A stretch of 40,525 nucleotides of DNA, taken from an uncultured Nitrospirota bacterium. GTDB taxonomy: Bacteria > CG2-30-53-67. Each line of letters starts with the position of its first letter. Positions within the stretch are counted from its first letter, which is position 1. Made by a program: the position numbers and the translations under genes. Positions 1-6,279 of the stretch are shown here, one piece after another. A model generated the notes under the pieces. That model searched no databases. It had not been told where the DNA came from and saw only the letters and a program-made list of their open reading frames with translations. The stretch is from positions 1-40,525 of the forward strand of contig CAMYMF010000018.1 in NCBI GenBank assembly GCA_947259355.1, written 5' to 3'.

Positions 1-616
1 TGATATGATGTCTCTCAACAGACAAGTCGCCGGATCTCTTTGCTCGGTTCAGTTTGTTCCGAAAAGTTTTCCTGAATTTGGATGACCGGCTTCCCCAATA
101 AGCATCCCAAGTCATGTTCATCTCTATCACCGGGCTTTCTATGCTTTCCTGGAGCCCAAAGAGATGCCGATTCTCTTTAAGGAACTTCGCTATCGCCTGA
201 AAGGCATGGCCATTTCGGTCTACCTTGGTGAACTCGATCATATCCCAAGTGGGCAAACTCATCAGAGTGTCCCAAACAGTCTTCACAATCTCGCTTACAT
301 TCTGGTCTTTTCGAATAATCAAATCCGAAGACGGAGAATGTCCGTTTGCCATCAGTTTTATTTTCTTTACTTCCACGTTGCGATAGCGGCCTACACTCCG
401 AAGAAATGGAGCTATCCCAATGATCTCCTCTTGCGAATTGTAAACAACGATTGTACTGAGTACCGGGCCCCCACCGAAATGGTTCCACCAAGCCATGATC
501 CAGTCATGCGTAAGTTGTACCACATTGTTGTAACTGTCCTGTAACAGCTCAGTCCACGGCCCTTCTAGACTTTCCAGTTCTTCTATCTGAGTGAGAATCC
601 TGGCGTTCATAAACAT
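1..616 (-). CDS. GNAT/FemAB-like acyltransferase, CelD/BcsL type (C-terminus cut by window edge)
   Basis: An open minus-strand frame begins at 616 (ATG; a second in-frame ATG lies two codons later at 610) and stays open for about 205 codons to base 1, so the C-terminal acyl-CoA domain is cut. The N-terminal part has the family's tryptophan-rich patch (THDWIMAWWNHFGGG) followed by IVVYNSQEEIIGIAPFL. Near the edge comes a basic segment (KFRKTFRNKLNRAKRSG) typical of CelD/BcsL and FemAB-like proteins, which are thought to acylate polysaccharide or peptidoglycan precursors in the cytoplasm. The start lies 16 bases after the stop of the upstream lipoprotein gene, suggesting one leftward operon with it and the metallophosphoesterase. 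Such proteins are frequent in PEP-CTERM exopolysaccharide loci, which fits prsR and prsT nearby. The substrate is unknown. Confidence 0.75.
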   Translation of the reverse strand, partial: MFMNARILTQIEELESLEGPWTELLQDSYNNVVQLTHDWIMAWWNHFGGGPVLSTIVVYNSQEEIIGIAPFLRSVGRYRNVEVKKIKLMANGHSPSSDLIIRKDQNVSEIVKTVWDTLMSLPTWDMIEFTKVDRNGHAFQAIAKFLKENRHLFGLQESIESPVIEMNMTWDAYWGSRSSKFRKTFRNKLNRAKRSGDLSVERHHI

Positions 617-632
617 ACTCGAGGATCGAGAG

Positions 633-1196
633 TCATGTACTAGGCAGTCGCGTCAAGGTGAAGTTGTCGAGATAGATTGTGTATTTCTCTGTCAGGCCCG
701 TTGTATAAAAGATGAGCCTTCTGATCTGAGACGTGCGCAGCGGTCGCCCATTTCCGTAAGTCTTCAATTGACCAAGCTCGACTGTGATGCGATTCGTCCC
801 CCTGGGCAAATTCAGCCTCTTCCAGAACCAGTCATCGGGACCGGGATCTTTGCGATCATCGATTCTGAGTTTGAACTGCGTTACAGGACCGGGATTGTAA
901 ACGTCAAATTCGAGCGTTTGAAACCCGCGCCAATCCTGCTTCCCCAGGTTGAGAGTCACACCGGGATACTCCTCCGAGGAAGACAATTCCGCCTTGAGAG
1001 AATACCGGCCGTCCGTTGCGTGTTCCGGAGATCGCTCGAACCAGGTCCTGCAATGCCACTTGATCCCGTCAAGCTCCTGGTCTCTTTCAAAGCTCGCGAT
1101 GCTGAACGATTCGCTCCCCATGTTTGAACACGCCAGGAAACAGAACAACCCCGTGATTAGGATGCAATTCTGCAGGAAACTGTTTGTTTTAACCAA
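633..1196 (-). CDS. Secreted beta-sandwich (carbohydrate-binding-module-like) lipoprotein
   Basis: The product is about 187 aa if translation starts at the TTG at 1196. That start gives a hydrophobic signal segment ending in FLAC (Cys23), a plausible though not ideal lipobox. The in-frame ATG at about 1121 would remove the signal, and the longer frame reaching 1265 overlaps the upstream gene. The mature part has alternating strands with the pattern W-x-G-F-x-x-L-E-F-D-V-Y-N-P, then KLRIDDRK, a tryptophan-rich loop (DDWFWKRLNLPRG) and a terminal YTIYLDNFTL. This resembles CBM/galactose-binding-like jelly-roll domains that bind sugars. It sits 4 bases after the metallophosphoesterase stop codon. 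No catalytic residues are evident. A sugar-binding periplasmic or outer-membrane role in polysaccharide handling is inferred; the start is uncertain. Confidence 0.65.
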   Translation of the reverse strand: MVKTNSFLQNCILITGLFCFLACSNMGSESFSIASFERDQELDGIKWHCRTWFERSPEHATDGRYSLKAELSSSEEYPGVTLNLGKQDWRGFQTLEFDVYNPGPVTQFKLRIDDRKDPGPDDWFWKRLNLPRGTNRITVELGQLKTYGNGRPLRTSQIRRLIFYTTGLTEKYTIYLDNFTLTRLPST

Positions 1197-1200
1197 CTCT

Positions 1201-2040
1201 TCAGCTCTGTCCCTCGAATGAAAAGACTGTAAGCTCCGGCCGGCAGAAAAATCGGACCGGCACATAACTCGTACCGATGCCGCGATTCACGTAGAGGTAG
1301 GTGGCACCCAGTTTAAAGAGTCCTGAACGATATCGCTCATAAAGTGCTCTTCCGGTGTGCAATGAAGTGATAAAGGGAAGGCCTAACTGACCCCCGTGGG
1401 TGTGGCCGCACAAAATTAAGTCGATCTTCTTGCCTGCCGCTTTGCGGACCACATCTGGGGAGTGGCTCAACAAGATGACAAAGGCGCCTTCCGAGACTGC
1501 ATCGAGCGCCTGGTCGATATCGTCTCGTCCATTGACAGGATCGTCAACGCCGCCGATATACACCGAACCCTGCGGGGTCTTCAGAAGAACATGACTATTT
1601 CTAAGCACCTTGATCGGCAGCCCTGGATTCAGTTTTTTCGAACCTGCCCGATGGCAGAGCAGGCACATACCCCGCCCATCCGTATAGTCTGAGTTGCCTA
1701 AAACACCAAAGATTCCGTATTTGGACTTCACTCTCGCGAAAAGACCCAACACGGGATGAAAGTCGTCGCCGTAGGCCGTGTAATCACCCGTGACAAGAAC
1801 GAGGTCGGGCGAGAGGCTATTGATCGATTGAACCAGCTTTTTTTCTCTATATCCCAAGCGCTTCAGATGGATGTCTGAAATATGGACAATCTTGAGTCCG
1901 CTCAATCCTGGAAAGGATTCAGCGGGAAGCTCGATGTGAGTGGTCTCTATCCAATTTGGCTCTAGGAATAATGCGTAAGAAGCGATGACAAGAAAGCCAG
2001 CCGCAATACAAAACCAGATTTTCTTTCGGCGTTGATTCAA
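1201..2040 (-). CDS. Membrane-anchored metallophosphoesterase (YkuE/YaeI-like)
   Basis: The 279-aa protein has one N-terminal membrane segment (about residues 8-27) and a calcineurin-like phosphoesterase domain. Metal-binding motifs run in order: D56-I-H58, G85-D86, N116, H193 in LSHSPD, and H213-T-H215 in the GHTHGGQ motif. The family uses a dinuclear metal centre to cleave phosphoesters; YkuE/YaeI-like members are envelope-associated and some act on lipid A precursors. Two oddities: the usual GNH(D/E) motif reads GNSD, so the His beside the metal-binding Asn is Ser117, and the next loop has a Cys-X-X-Cys-His (C126, C129, H130). The start is a TTG at 2040 with a weak Shine-Dalgarno; there is no later Met before the membrane helix. 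It is first gene of a leftward group with the lipoprotein and acyltransferase. Confidence 0.85.
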   Translation of the reverse strand: MNQRRKKIWFCIAAGFLVIASYALFLEPNWIETTHIELPAESFPGLSGLKIVHISDIHLKRLGYREKKLVQSINSLSPDLVLVTGDYTAYGDDFHPVLGLFARVKSKYGIFGVLGNSDYTDGRGMCLLCHRAGSKKLNPGLPIKVLRNSHVLLKTPQGSVYIGGVDDPVNGRDDIDQALDAVSEGAFVILLSHSPDVVRKAAGKKIDLILCGHTHGGQLGLPFITSLHTGRALYERYRSGLFKLGATYLYVNRGIGTSYVPVRFFCRPELTVFSFEGQS

Positions 2041-2448
2041 CGGCGACGTCCGCCAGGCAAAGCTCCGCCCTGTCGGTTACATTTCATCCCTTAATCCGAG
2101 GCATCCAGCAACAATAATGCCAGATTGTGTTATCTGGTTCCGAAAAACCGCTAAATCATTTTAACAAAAGCGCATTGCTGCGTCCACAAAGTTAATCTTA
2201 ACACTCTGTTTACGAACCATACCGAATATTATTCGGAAATCATTTCCACAATTTTGGAAGAAAAATTCCTCAAATGGGAAAAGTGGGACATATTTCGAGT
2301 CTGCTCCAGAGGCAAATATCACTATTGGCTCTGGCACTTGACAAAAAGGCGTTCCGATGCAGCGGGAAGGGCTCTTCTGATCTTAGGAGTGCCAAAGCAG
2401 GAGATTTGGCCGGCATCAAGAGAAGGTGGATCAAGTCTTGGGAAGCAT
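2041..2448. other. 408-bp intergenic region with small palindromes
   Basis: No gene is supported here. It should hold the end of the epimerase transcript and the promoter of the metallophosphoesterase group, both leftward. Visible structures are a hairpin with arms CCAGAT/ATCTGG (2120-2137), a 15-bp dyad CCGAATATTATTCGG (2222-2236), arms TTCCA/TGGAA (2244-2259), and distant arms TGGCACT/AGTGCCA (2332-2338 and 2388-2394). I see no convincing -35/-10 pair on the minus strand and no canonical terminator. Confidence 0.5.
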
Positions 2449-3384
2449 TCATTCATACCACCCAATGGTCTCGGCCAGCCCCTTTTCCAGGTCATATTTC
2501 GGCCGATAGCCGAGATACTCGCCAGCGTAGGAAATATCGGCCAGGGAGTGGCGGATATCGCCTTTGCGTTTTTCTTTGAAAACGATTTTCGAGTTCGAGC
2601 CGGTGAGGGCGATGATCATTTCAGCGAGCTCCAGGATGCTGATCCGCTGACCGTAGGCGATGTTGAAGGAGCCTCCCGCGGCCTTGGGGTGTTCGAAGCC
2701 TGCGAGGTTGGCATCGACGACGTCGTCGATATAGGTAAAATCCCGAGTCTGCTTGCCGTCGCCTTCGACGCTCAGGTCTTCTCCTTTGAGCGCAGCCGTG
2801 ACGAACTTGGGAACGACCGCGGCGTAATCGGACTGGGGGTCCTGACGCCGGCCGTAGACGTTGAAATAGCGAAGCCCCACGGTGTCGAGACCGTAGACTT
2901 CGTGGAACACCTTCAGGTAGAGCTCCTTGGCCACCTTGGACACGGCATAGGGGGATTGGGGATTGTAGGGCATGGACTCCTTCTTGGGGAGCTGCGGCGT
3001 GTCGCCGTAGACCGATGACGAAATGGCCACAACCACCTTTCGGATTCCGGCATCGGAAGCCGCCTTGAGTACGTTCAGCGTCCCCGTCACATTGGCTTCA
3101 TTGGTCGCGAGGGGGTCTTCCACACTTCGCGAGACGCTCGGGCGCGCGGCCTGATGGGAGATGGACTCTATTTGATAGGCCTGGATGACCTCCGCGAGAT
3201 GGACCGGCTTGAGGATGGTGCCGTGCACAAAGGTGAACTCGGGGTGATCCTTCACGGCCTCCAGGTTTTCCATTCTCCCCGTGCTGAGATCATCAAATAC
3301 GATCACCCGGTGCCCGTCGCCGATGAGTCGTTCTGCAAGATTGCTTCCGATGAAACCGGCGCCGCCGGTGATGAGGACGTTCAA
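2449..3384 (-). CDS. NAD-dependent UDP-sugar 4-epimerase (GalE/WbpP-like)
   Basis: A 311-aa extended short-chain dehydrogenase. The NAD-binding GGAGFIG is at residues 7-13, the catalytic serine region is SSSVYG (about 122-127), and the Tyr/Lys pair is Y146-x3-K150 in PYAVSK. The following RYFNVYG and RQDPQSDYAAVVPKF segments are typical of GalE/WbpP-type UDP-glucose or UDP-GlcNAc 4-epimerases, which supply nucleotide sugars for exopolysaccharide or O-antigen in the cytoplasm. Length is slightly below typical GalE. The start is TTG at 3384, well supported by AGGGAGG six bases upstream and by the family's usual N-terminus. It is divergent from prsR and has its own promoter at 3434-3461. Whether the substrate is UDP-Glc/Gal or the N-acetyl forms cannot be told here. 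Confidence 0.9.
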   Translation of the reverse strand: MNVLITGGAGFIGSNLAERLIGDGHRVIVFDDLSTGRMENLEAVKDHPEFTFVHGTILKPVHLAEVIQAYQIESISHQAARPSVSRSVEDPLATNEANVTGTLNVLKAASDAGIRKVVVAISSSVYGDTPQLPKKESMPYNPQSPYAVSKVAKELYLKVFHEVYGLDTVGLRYFNVYGRRQDPQSDYAAVVPKFVTAALKGEDLSVEGDGKQTRDFTYIDDVVDANLAGFEHPKAAGGSFNIAYGQRISILELAEMIIALTGSNSKIVFKEKRKGDIRHSLADISYAGEYLGYRPKYDLEKGLAETIGWYE

Positions 3385-3433
3385 TGCCTGCCTCCCTGGG
3401 AGTCATGCATGTTGCACCAATGTCAATCTGTTG

Positions 3434-3461
3434 ATTATACGGCTTCGAGGGGGCTTTGCAA
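3434..3461 (-). promoter_or_regulatory. Sigma70-type promoter for the epimerase
   Basis: On the minus strand TTGCAA (3461-3456), 16-bp spacer, perfect TATAAT (3439-3434). Transcription would start near 3427, about 40 bases before the TTG start codon. Confidence 0.6.
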
Positions 3462-3589
3462 GCGCTTTCTCGTCCGGACATTCTTCCTCAAACTTACTTA
3501 GACGGCCCCGGGGTGCCAGGCGCTGGTTTTCTCCGGGGCCGAAAACTAGTCTCCCGCCCCCTTGTGTCACTTCGTCTCCTCTTCTTTCA

Positions 3590-3635
3590 CCCCCCTCCCC
3601 CTTCACCTTCTTCCCCGCTTGGGGGAGAGGGGAAG
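3590..3635. repeat. REP-like C/G-rich palindrome, single copy
   Basis: This stretch pairs a run of CCCCCTCCCCC with a hairpin CTTCCCC...GGGGAGAGGGGAAG. Its reverse complement (CCTCTCCCCC, short loop, GGGGAAGAAGG, then GAGGGGGG) matches the two units at 17231-17275 and 17320-17358, so it is a dispersed intergenic repeat. The rest of the 3385-3842 gap holds the two divergent promoters and nothing else that I can support. Confidence 0.6.
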
Positions 3636-3745
3636 ATGGGTATATGCCGCTCTTTCTCCAACACCTGGGGAGCGCGAACCTCACCTTGAACCTCATAAGC
3701 TGGCCCAGGGTGTGAACGCCGGCACAAACGAAAGCTGCCCTTTTC

Positions 3746-3774
3746 TTGATTGTTGCGAGCGGTTGTGACATAAT
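3746..3774 (+). promoter_or_regulatory. Sigma70-type promoter for prsR
   Basis: TTGATT (3746-3751), 17-bp spacer, CATAAT (3769-3774). Predicted transcription start near 3781, about 60 bases before the ATG at 3843. Confidence 0.6.
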
Positions 3775-3842
3775 TTCAGCAGGTGTGCCGGCTCCTGGAA
3801 AAGGCCCACCGCTGCAACGTCATCCGCGCACAGAGGAAAGCC

Positions 3843-5213
3843 ATGGTGAAGCCGAAACTTCTGATTGTCGACGACGACGAGAGCATCCTCAAACAACTCC
3901 TATGGGCCTTCGACGATGACTACGCGGTCTTGCTTGCGCCCGACAAGGAGACAGCTCTGGCTTCGCTGCGCGAGCAACGGCCTGATCTGGTGGCCCTGGA
4001 TCTTGGTCTGTCCCCGCACATGGGAGGCGAGGCCGACGACGAAGGGATCGACATACTGGCGCAGGCATTGAAACAGGATCCTCTGGTAAAGACCATCATG
4101 ATCACCGGCAACGAGGACAAGGAGTACGCCATCAAGGCTATCAAGATGGGCGCTTACGACTATTACCTCAAGCCGGTGGACGTGGAGGAGCTCCGTCTCA
4201 TCATGAAACGGGCCCGGCGGATCCAGAATCTGGAACGAGAAAACGTCCGGCTCCAGGAGCAGATGCACGAGAGCAAGCGTTATGCGGGACTGGTCGGTTG
4301 GTCGCCCGCCATGCAGGCCGTCTACCAGCAGATCGAAGGGGTGGCCGACAGCGACGTCACCGTGCTCATCGAAGGGGAGAGCGGCACCGGCAAGGAGCTG
4401 GTAGCCAAGGCCATTCAGGAGAAGAGCGGGCGCGCCAAGGGTCCCTTTGTGATCATCAACTGCGGCGCCATTCCGGAGAACCTTCTGGAGTCGGAGCTTT
4501 TCGGCCACGAAAAGGGGGCCTTCACCGGCGCGACGGCCGGCAAGGCAGGCAAATTCGAACAGGCCGACGGGGGCACCCTCTTTCTCGATGAGATCGGCGA
4601 ATTGCCCTTGAGCCTGCAGGTGAAGCTGCTTCGCTTTCTGCAAGACCACCAGATCGAGCGGGTCGGAGGCAAGAGTCCGATCAAGCTCAATGTCCGGGTA
4701 CTGGCGGCCACGAACCGGGACCTGGAACAGGAAGTAGAGGCAGGGCGGTTCCGCAAAGACCTCTATTTCCGCCTGAACGTGGTCCGCATCGTCCTGCCCC
4801 TGCTGAAGGATCGCACGGGCGATGCCATGCTCCTGGCCCACTATTTTCTCGACTGCTACCGGGGGGAGAAAAAGAAGAAGATCTCGGGATTCTCGGCGGA
4901 AGCGGAGCTGGCGGTGAAAACGGCGGAATGGAAAGGCAATGTCCGGGAGCTGGAAAACCGGATCCGCAAGGCCCTGATAGTGACCCAGGGACCGCTGATC
5001 ACCGAGCACGATCTCGGGCTCGCCTATAACGAAGATGCTGTCCCGCTGCCGCTGAAGGAGGCCCGGGAACAGCTCGACCGCAAGTACATCATGCTTGCCC
5101 TGCGCGGCACCGGGGGCAATATCAGCAAGGCGGCCAAGGAACTCGGCATCAGCCGGGTTACGCTGCACGATCTGATCAAGAAATACGACATCACCGTCCC
5201 TTCCGGGGTCTGA
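3843..5213 (+). CDS. prsR: PEP-CTERM-box sigma54-dependent response regulator PrsR
   Basis: A 456-aa NtrC-class regulator. Residues 1-120 are a receiver domain with acidic D10-D12, phospho-acceptor D53, T88 and K110. Residues about 150-390 form the AAA+ sigma54-activation domain: Walker A GESGTGKE (178-185), the sigma54-contact loop GAFTGA (225-230), and Walker B GGTLFLDEIGEL. The C-terminus has a Fis-type helix-turn-helix (GNISKAAKELGISRVTLHDL). Start chosen at the ATG at 3843, behind GAGGA with 7-8 bases spacing, rather than the in-frame GTG at 3783. Length, an unusually loose receiver and the PEP-CTERM target just downstream fit the PrsR family, which turns on PEP-CTERM/exopolysaccharide genes with sigma54 RNA polymerase. 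Its usual partner kinase PrsK is not in the window. The probable target promoter is at 5427. Confidence 0.88.
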   Translation: MVKPKLLIVDDDESILKQLLWAFDDDYAVLLAPDKETALASLREQRPDLVALDLGLSPHMGGEADDEGIDILAQALKQDPLVKTIMITGNEDKEYAIKAIKMGAYDYYLKPVDVEELRLIMKRARRIQNLERENVRLQEQMHESKRYAGLVGWSPAMQAVYQQIEGVADSDVTVLIEGESGTGKELVAKAIQEKSGRAKGPFVIINCGAIPENLLESELFGHEKGAFTGATAGKAGKFEQADGGTLFLDEIGELPLSLQVKLLRFLQDHQIERVGGKSPIKLNVRVLAATNRDLEQEVEAGRFRKDLYFRLNVVRIVLPLLKDRTGDAMLLAHYFLDCYRGEKKKKISGFSAEAELAVKTAEWKGNVRELENRIRKALIVTQGPLITEHDLGLAYNEDAVPLPLKEAREQLDRKYIMLALRGTGGNISKAAKELGISRVTLHDLIKKYDITVPSGV

Positions 5214-5238
5214 CCGTCTAAATCGCCTCTCGCTTCAA

Positions 5239-5255
5239 TGTCGATTTCCTTTACA
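5239..5255 (+). promoter_or_regulatory. Upstream activator element, copy 1 (putative PrsR site)
   Basis: TGTCGATTTCCTTTACA. It matches the second copy at 5315-5331 at 13 of 17 positions (TGTCG-N3-TCC-Y-TTACA). It lies about 190 bp upstream of the -24 GG, within the range for enhancer-binding proteins. Confidence 0.55.
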
Positions 5256-5314
5256 CTGCTAACCTTTTAAATTCAAAGAACTTCTCCTCAAGACGCCGAT
5301 ATTTGTCAGGCGAA

Positions 5315-5331
5315 TGTCGGAATCCCTTACA
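5315..5331 (+). promoter_or_regulatory. Upstream activator element, copy 2 (putative PrsR site)
   Basis: TGTCGGAATCCCTTACA, 76 bp downstream of copy 1 and about 98 bp upstream of the -24 element. A related TGTCAGG lies 11 bp before it (5304). Conservation of both ends at fixed length suggests one protein-binding site used twice; assignment to PrsR is inference from position. Confidence 0.55.
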
Positions 5332-5426
5332 ACTTTACCGCCCCCATCGGCTCGGTCGTCTTCGAATTCCCACGGCATGAATTCAAAAAATGATTGAAAT
5401 TCTCCGGTTACGGAGTCCGGGAGAAG

Positions 5427-5443
5427 CTGGTATGCAATTTGCA
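5427..5443 (+). promoter_or_regulatory. Sigma54 (-24/-12) promoter of the PEP-CTERM gene
   Basis: CTGGTATGCAATTTGCA matches the sigma54 consensus YTGGCACGRNNNTTGCW: GG at 5429-5430 and GC at 5441-5442 with exactly 10 bp between. The transcript should start near 5454. With prsR directly upstream, this is very likely a PrsR-activated promoter. Confidence 0.85.
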
Positions 5444-5444
5444 G

Positions 5445-5489
5445 GAATTCCCCTGTGAGAGATTGTACCTATCTGGAAATGGGGAATTC
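5445..5489 (+). promoter_or_regulatory. 9-bp inverted repeat around the PEP-CTERM gene transcription start
   Basis: GAATTCCCC (5445-5453) and GGGGAATTC (5481-5489) are perfect inverted arms 27 bp apart. The first ends at the predicted transcription start, the second lies about 30 bases before the ribosome-binding site. It may be an operator or a leader structure. Two further GAATTC hexamers occur at 5364 and 5379. Confidence 0.45.
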
Positions 5490-5521
5490 AGATATAAAGT
5501 CACCGGAAAGGAGCCATTATC

Positions 5522-6073
5522 ATGCAAAAGAGAACCATTTTACTCATCTTATTCCTGTCTCTATTCTTAGCGGCATCGAATCTCTACGCCTACTCCTACT
5601 GCTACGAAGGCTGCTATGAGCCGCCCGAGGTGACAGCCAGCATGGAAATGACCGGCGGAGACGGCGGCGCGTTCACCGCCCAGTACGTGTTTTCGAATCT
5701 GCCGACCGACTACGGGGCCATGGCACTTCTTCTGGATTTCCAAAGCCCCTTCACGCCCGTTCTCAACAGCCAGACCCTGGGTTGGTACATGGGCACGGCA
5801 GACGGCAATCTGCTGCTCGCCACCAAGTCCGGTCTGCCGGTGACCCCCGGCCTGTTAAACTTTGACGTCAACGTCGATCTCTCCGACGGCGTTCAGTGGG
5901 ACTGGCACCAGAGCTTCCTCGGCGTCTACACAAAATGCCTGCGGATTGTGAAGTTCACCGGAACCATTGACAGACCGGGCTACCCGGTGGCGGAACCGGG
6001 CACCATGATCCTGCTCGGCATCAGCATGCTGACCCTCGCCGGCTACGGCAGACGGCAGATGATGAAGAGATAG
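5522..6073 (+). CDS. PEP-CTERM sorting-domain secreted protein
   Basis: 183 aa. Residues 1-23 are a Sec signal peptide (MQKRTILLILFLSLFLAAS, cleavage near LYA-Y). The mature part, rich in Gly, Thr and aromatic residues, has no recognised enzyme motif and has an early Cys/Tyr-rich patch (YCYEGCYE). The C-terminus is a classic tripartite PEP-CTERM signal: an AEPGT motif, a hydrophobic helix (MILLGISMLTLAGY) and an Arg/Lys tail (GRRQMMKR). The first Pro of the canonical VPEP is Ala here. Such proteins are exported and processed by an exosortase, and are linked to extracellular polysaccharide. The start has AAGGAG about 9 bases upstream. It follows the sigma54 promoter and the paired upstream elements, and is followed by an intrinsic terminator, so it is a single-gene transcript. 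Confidence 0.92.
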   Translation: MQKRTILLILFLSLFLAASNLYAYSYCYEGCYEPPEVTASMEMTGGDGGAFTAQYVFSNLPTDYGAMALLLDFQSPFTPVLNSQTLGWYMGTADGNLLLATKSGLPVTPGLLNFDVNVDLSDGVQWDWHQSFLGVYTKCLRIVKFTGTIDRPGYPVAEPGTMILLGISMLTLAGYGRRQMMKR

Positions 6074-6121
6074 CGCAGCCTGAGAGGCTGGCCGACTCGC
6101 GAATACGACAAGAAAACAAAT

Positions 6122-6156
6122 AGCGCTTCCCCTTTTGGGAGAAGCGCTGTTTTTTT
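6122..6156. terminator. Intrinsic terminator after the PEP-CTERM gene
   Basis: Stem AGCGCTTC (6122-6129) with GAAGCGCT (6141-6148), extended by CC/GG pairs inside, followed by seven T (6150-6156). It ends the rightward PEP-CTERM transcript; the A-poor left flank means it is less likely to stop leftward prsT transcription. Confidence 0.9.
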
Positions 6157-6199
6157 GACTAAATCCCGAGAACCCGGTTCCAGTCAAATCCCCCTATAT

Positions 6200-6217
6200 C
6201 CCCCTTTCCAAAGGGGG
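6200..6217. repeat. CCCCCTTT/AAAGGGGG hairpin
   Basis: Perfect 8-bp arms with a 2-base loop, preceded by a second ATCCCCC. It sits between the convergent PEP-CTERM and prsT genes and may be a dispersed intergenic repeat or part of the prsT terminator; it lacks a T tract. Confidence 0.45.
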
Positions 6218-6279
6218 ACTGTGAAACCAGGGAAGAAGGGCAACGCCATGACAGCGGGGCCAAACTCACATACTCTTGC

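Noticed and set aside
2071-2081. TGTCGGTTACA as a third copy of the PEP-CTERM upstream element
   Set aside because: The ends match but the 7-base centre is missing, so the spacing between half-sites differs.
2331-2347. TGGCACTTGACAAAAAG as a sigma54 promoter
   Set aside because: It has the -24 TGGCAC but no TTGC at the right distance.
2254-3018. A 254-codon plus-strand open frame through the epimerase
   Set aside because: It opposes a fully recognisable epimerase and has no family signal.
3403-3771. A 122-codon minus-strand frame upstream of prsR
   Set aside because: It runs through the REP-like repeat and the prsR promoter; the peptide is of the low-complexity type such repeats produce.
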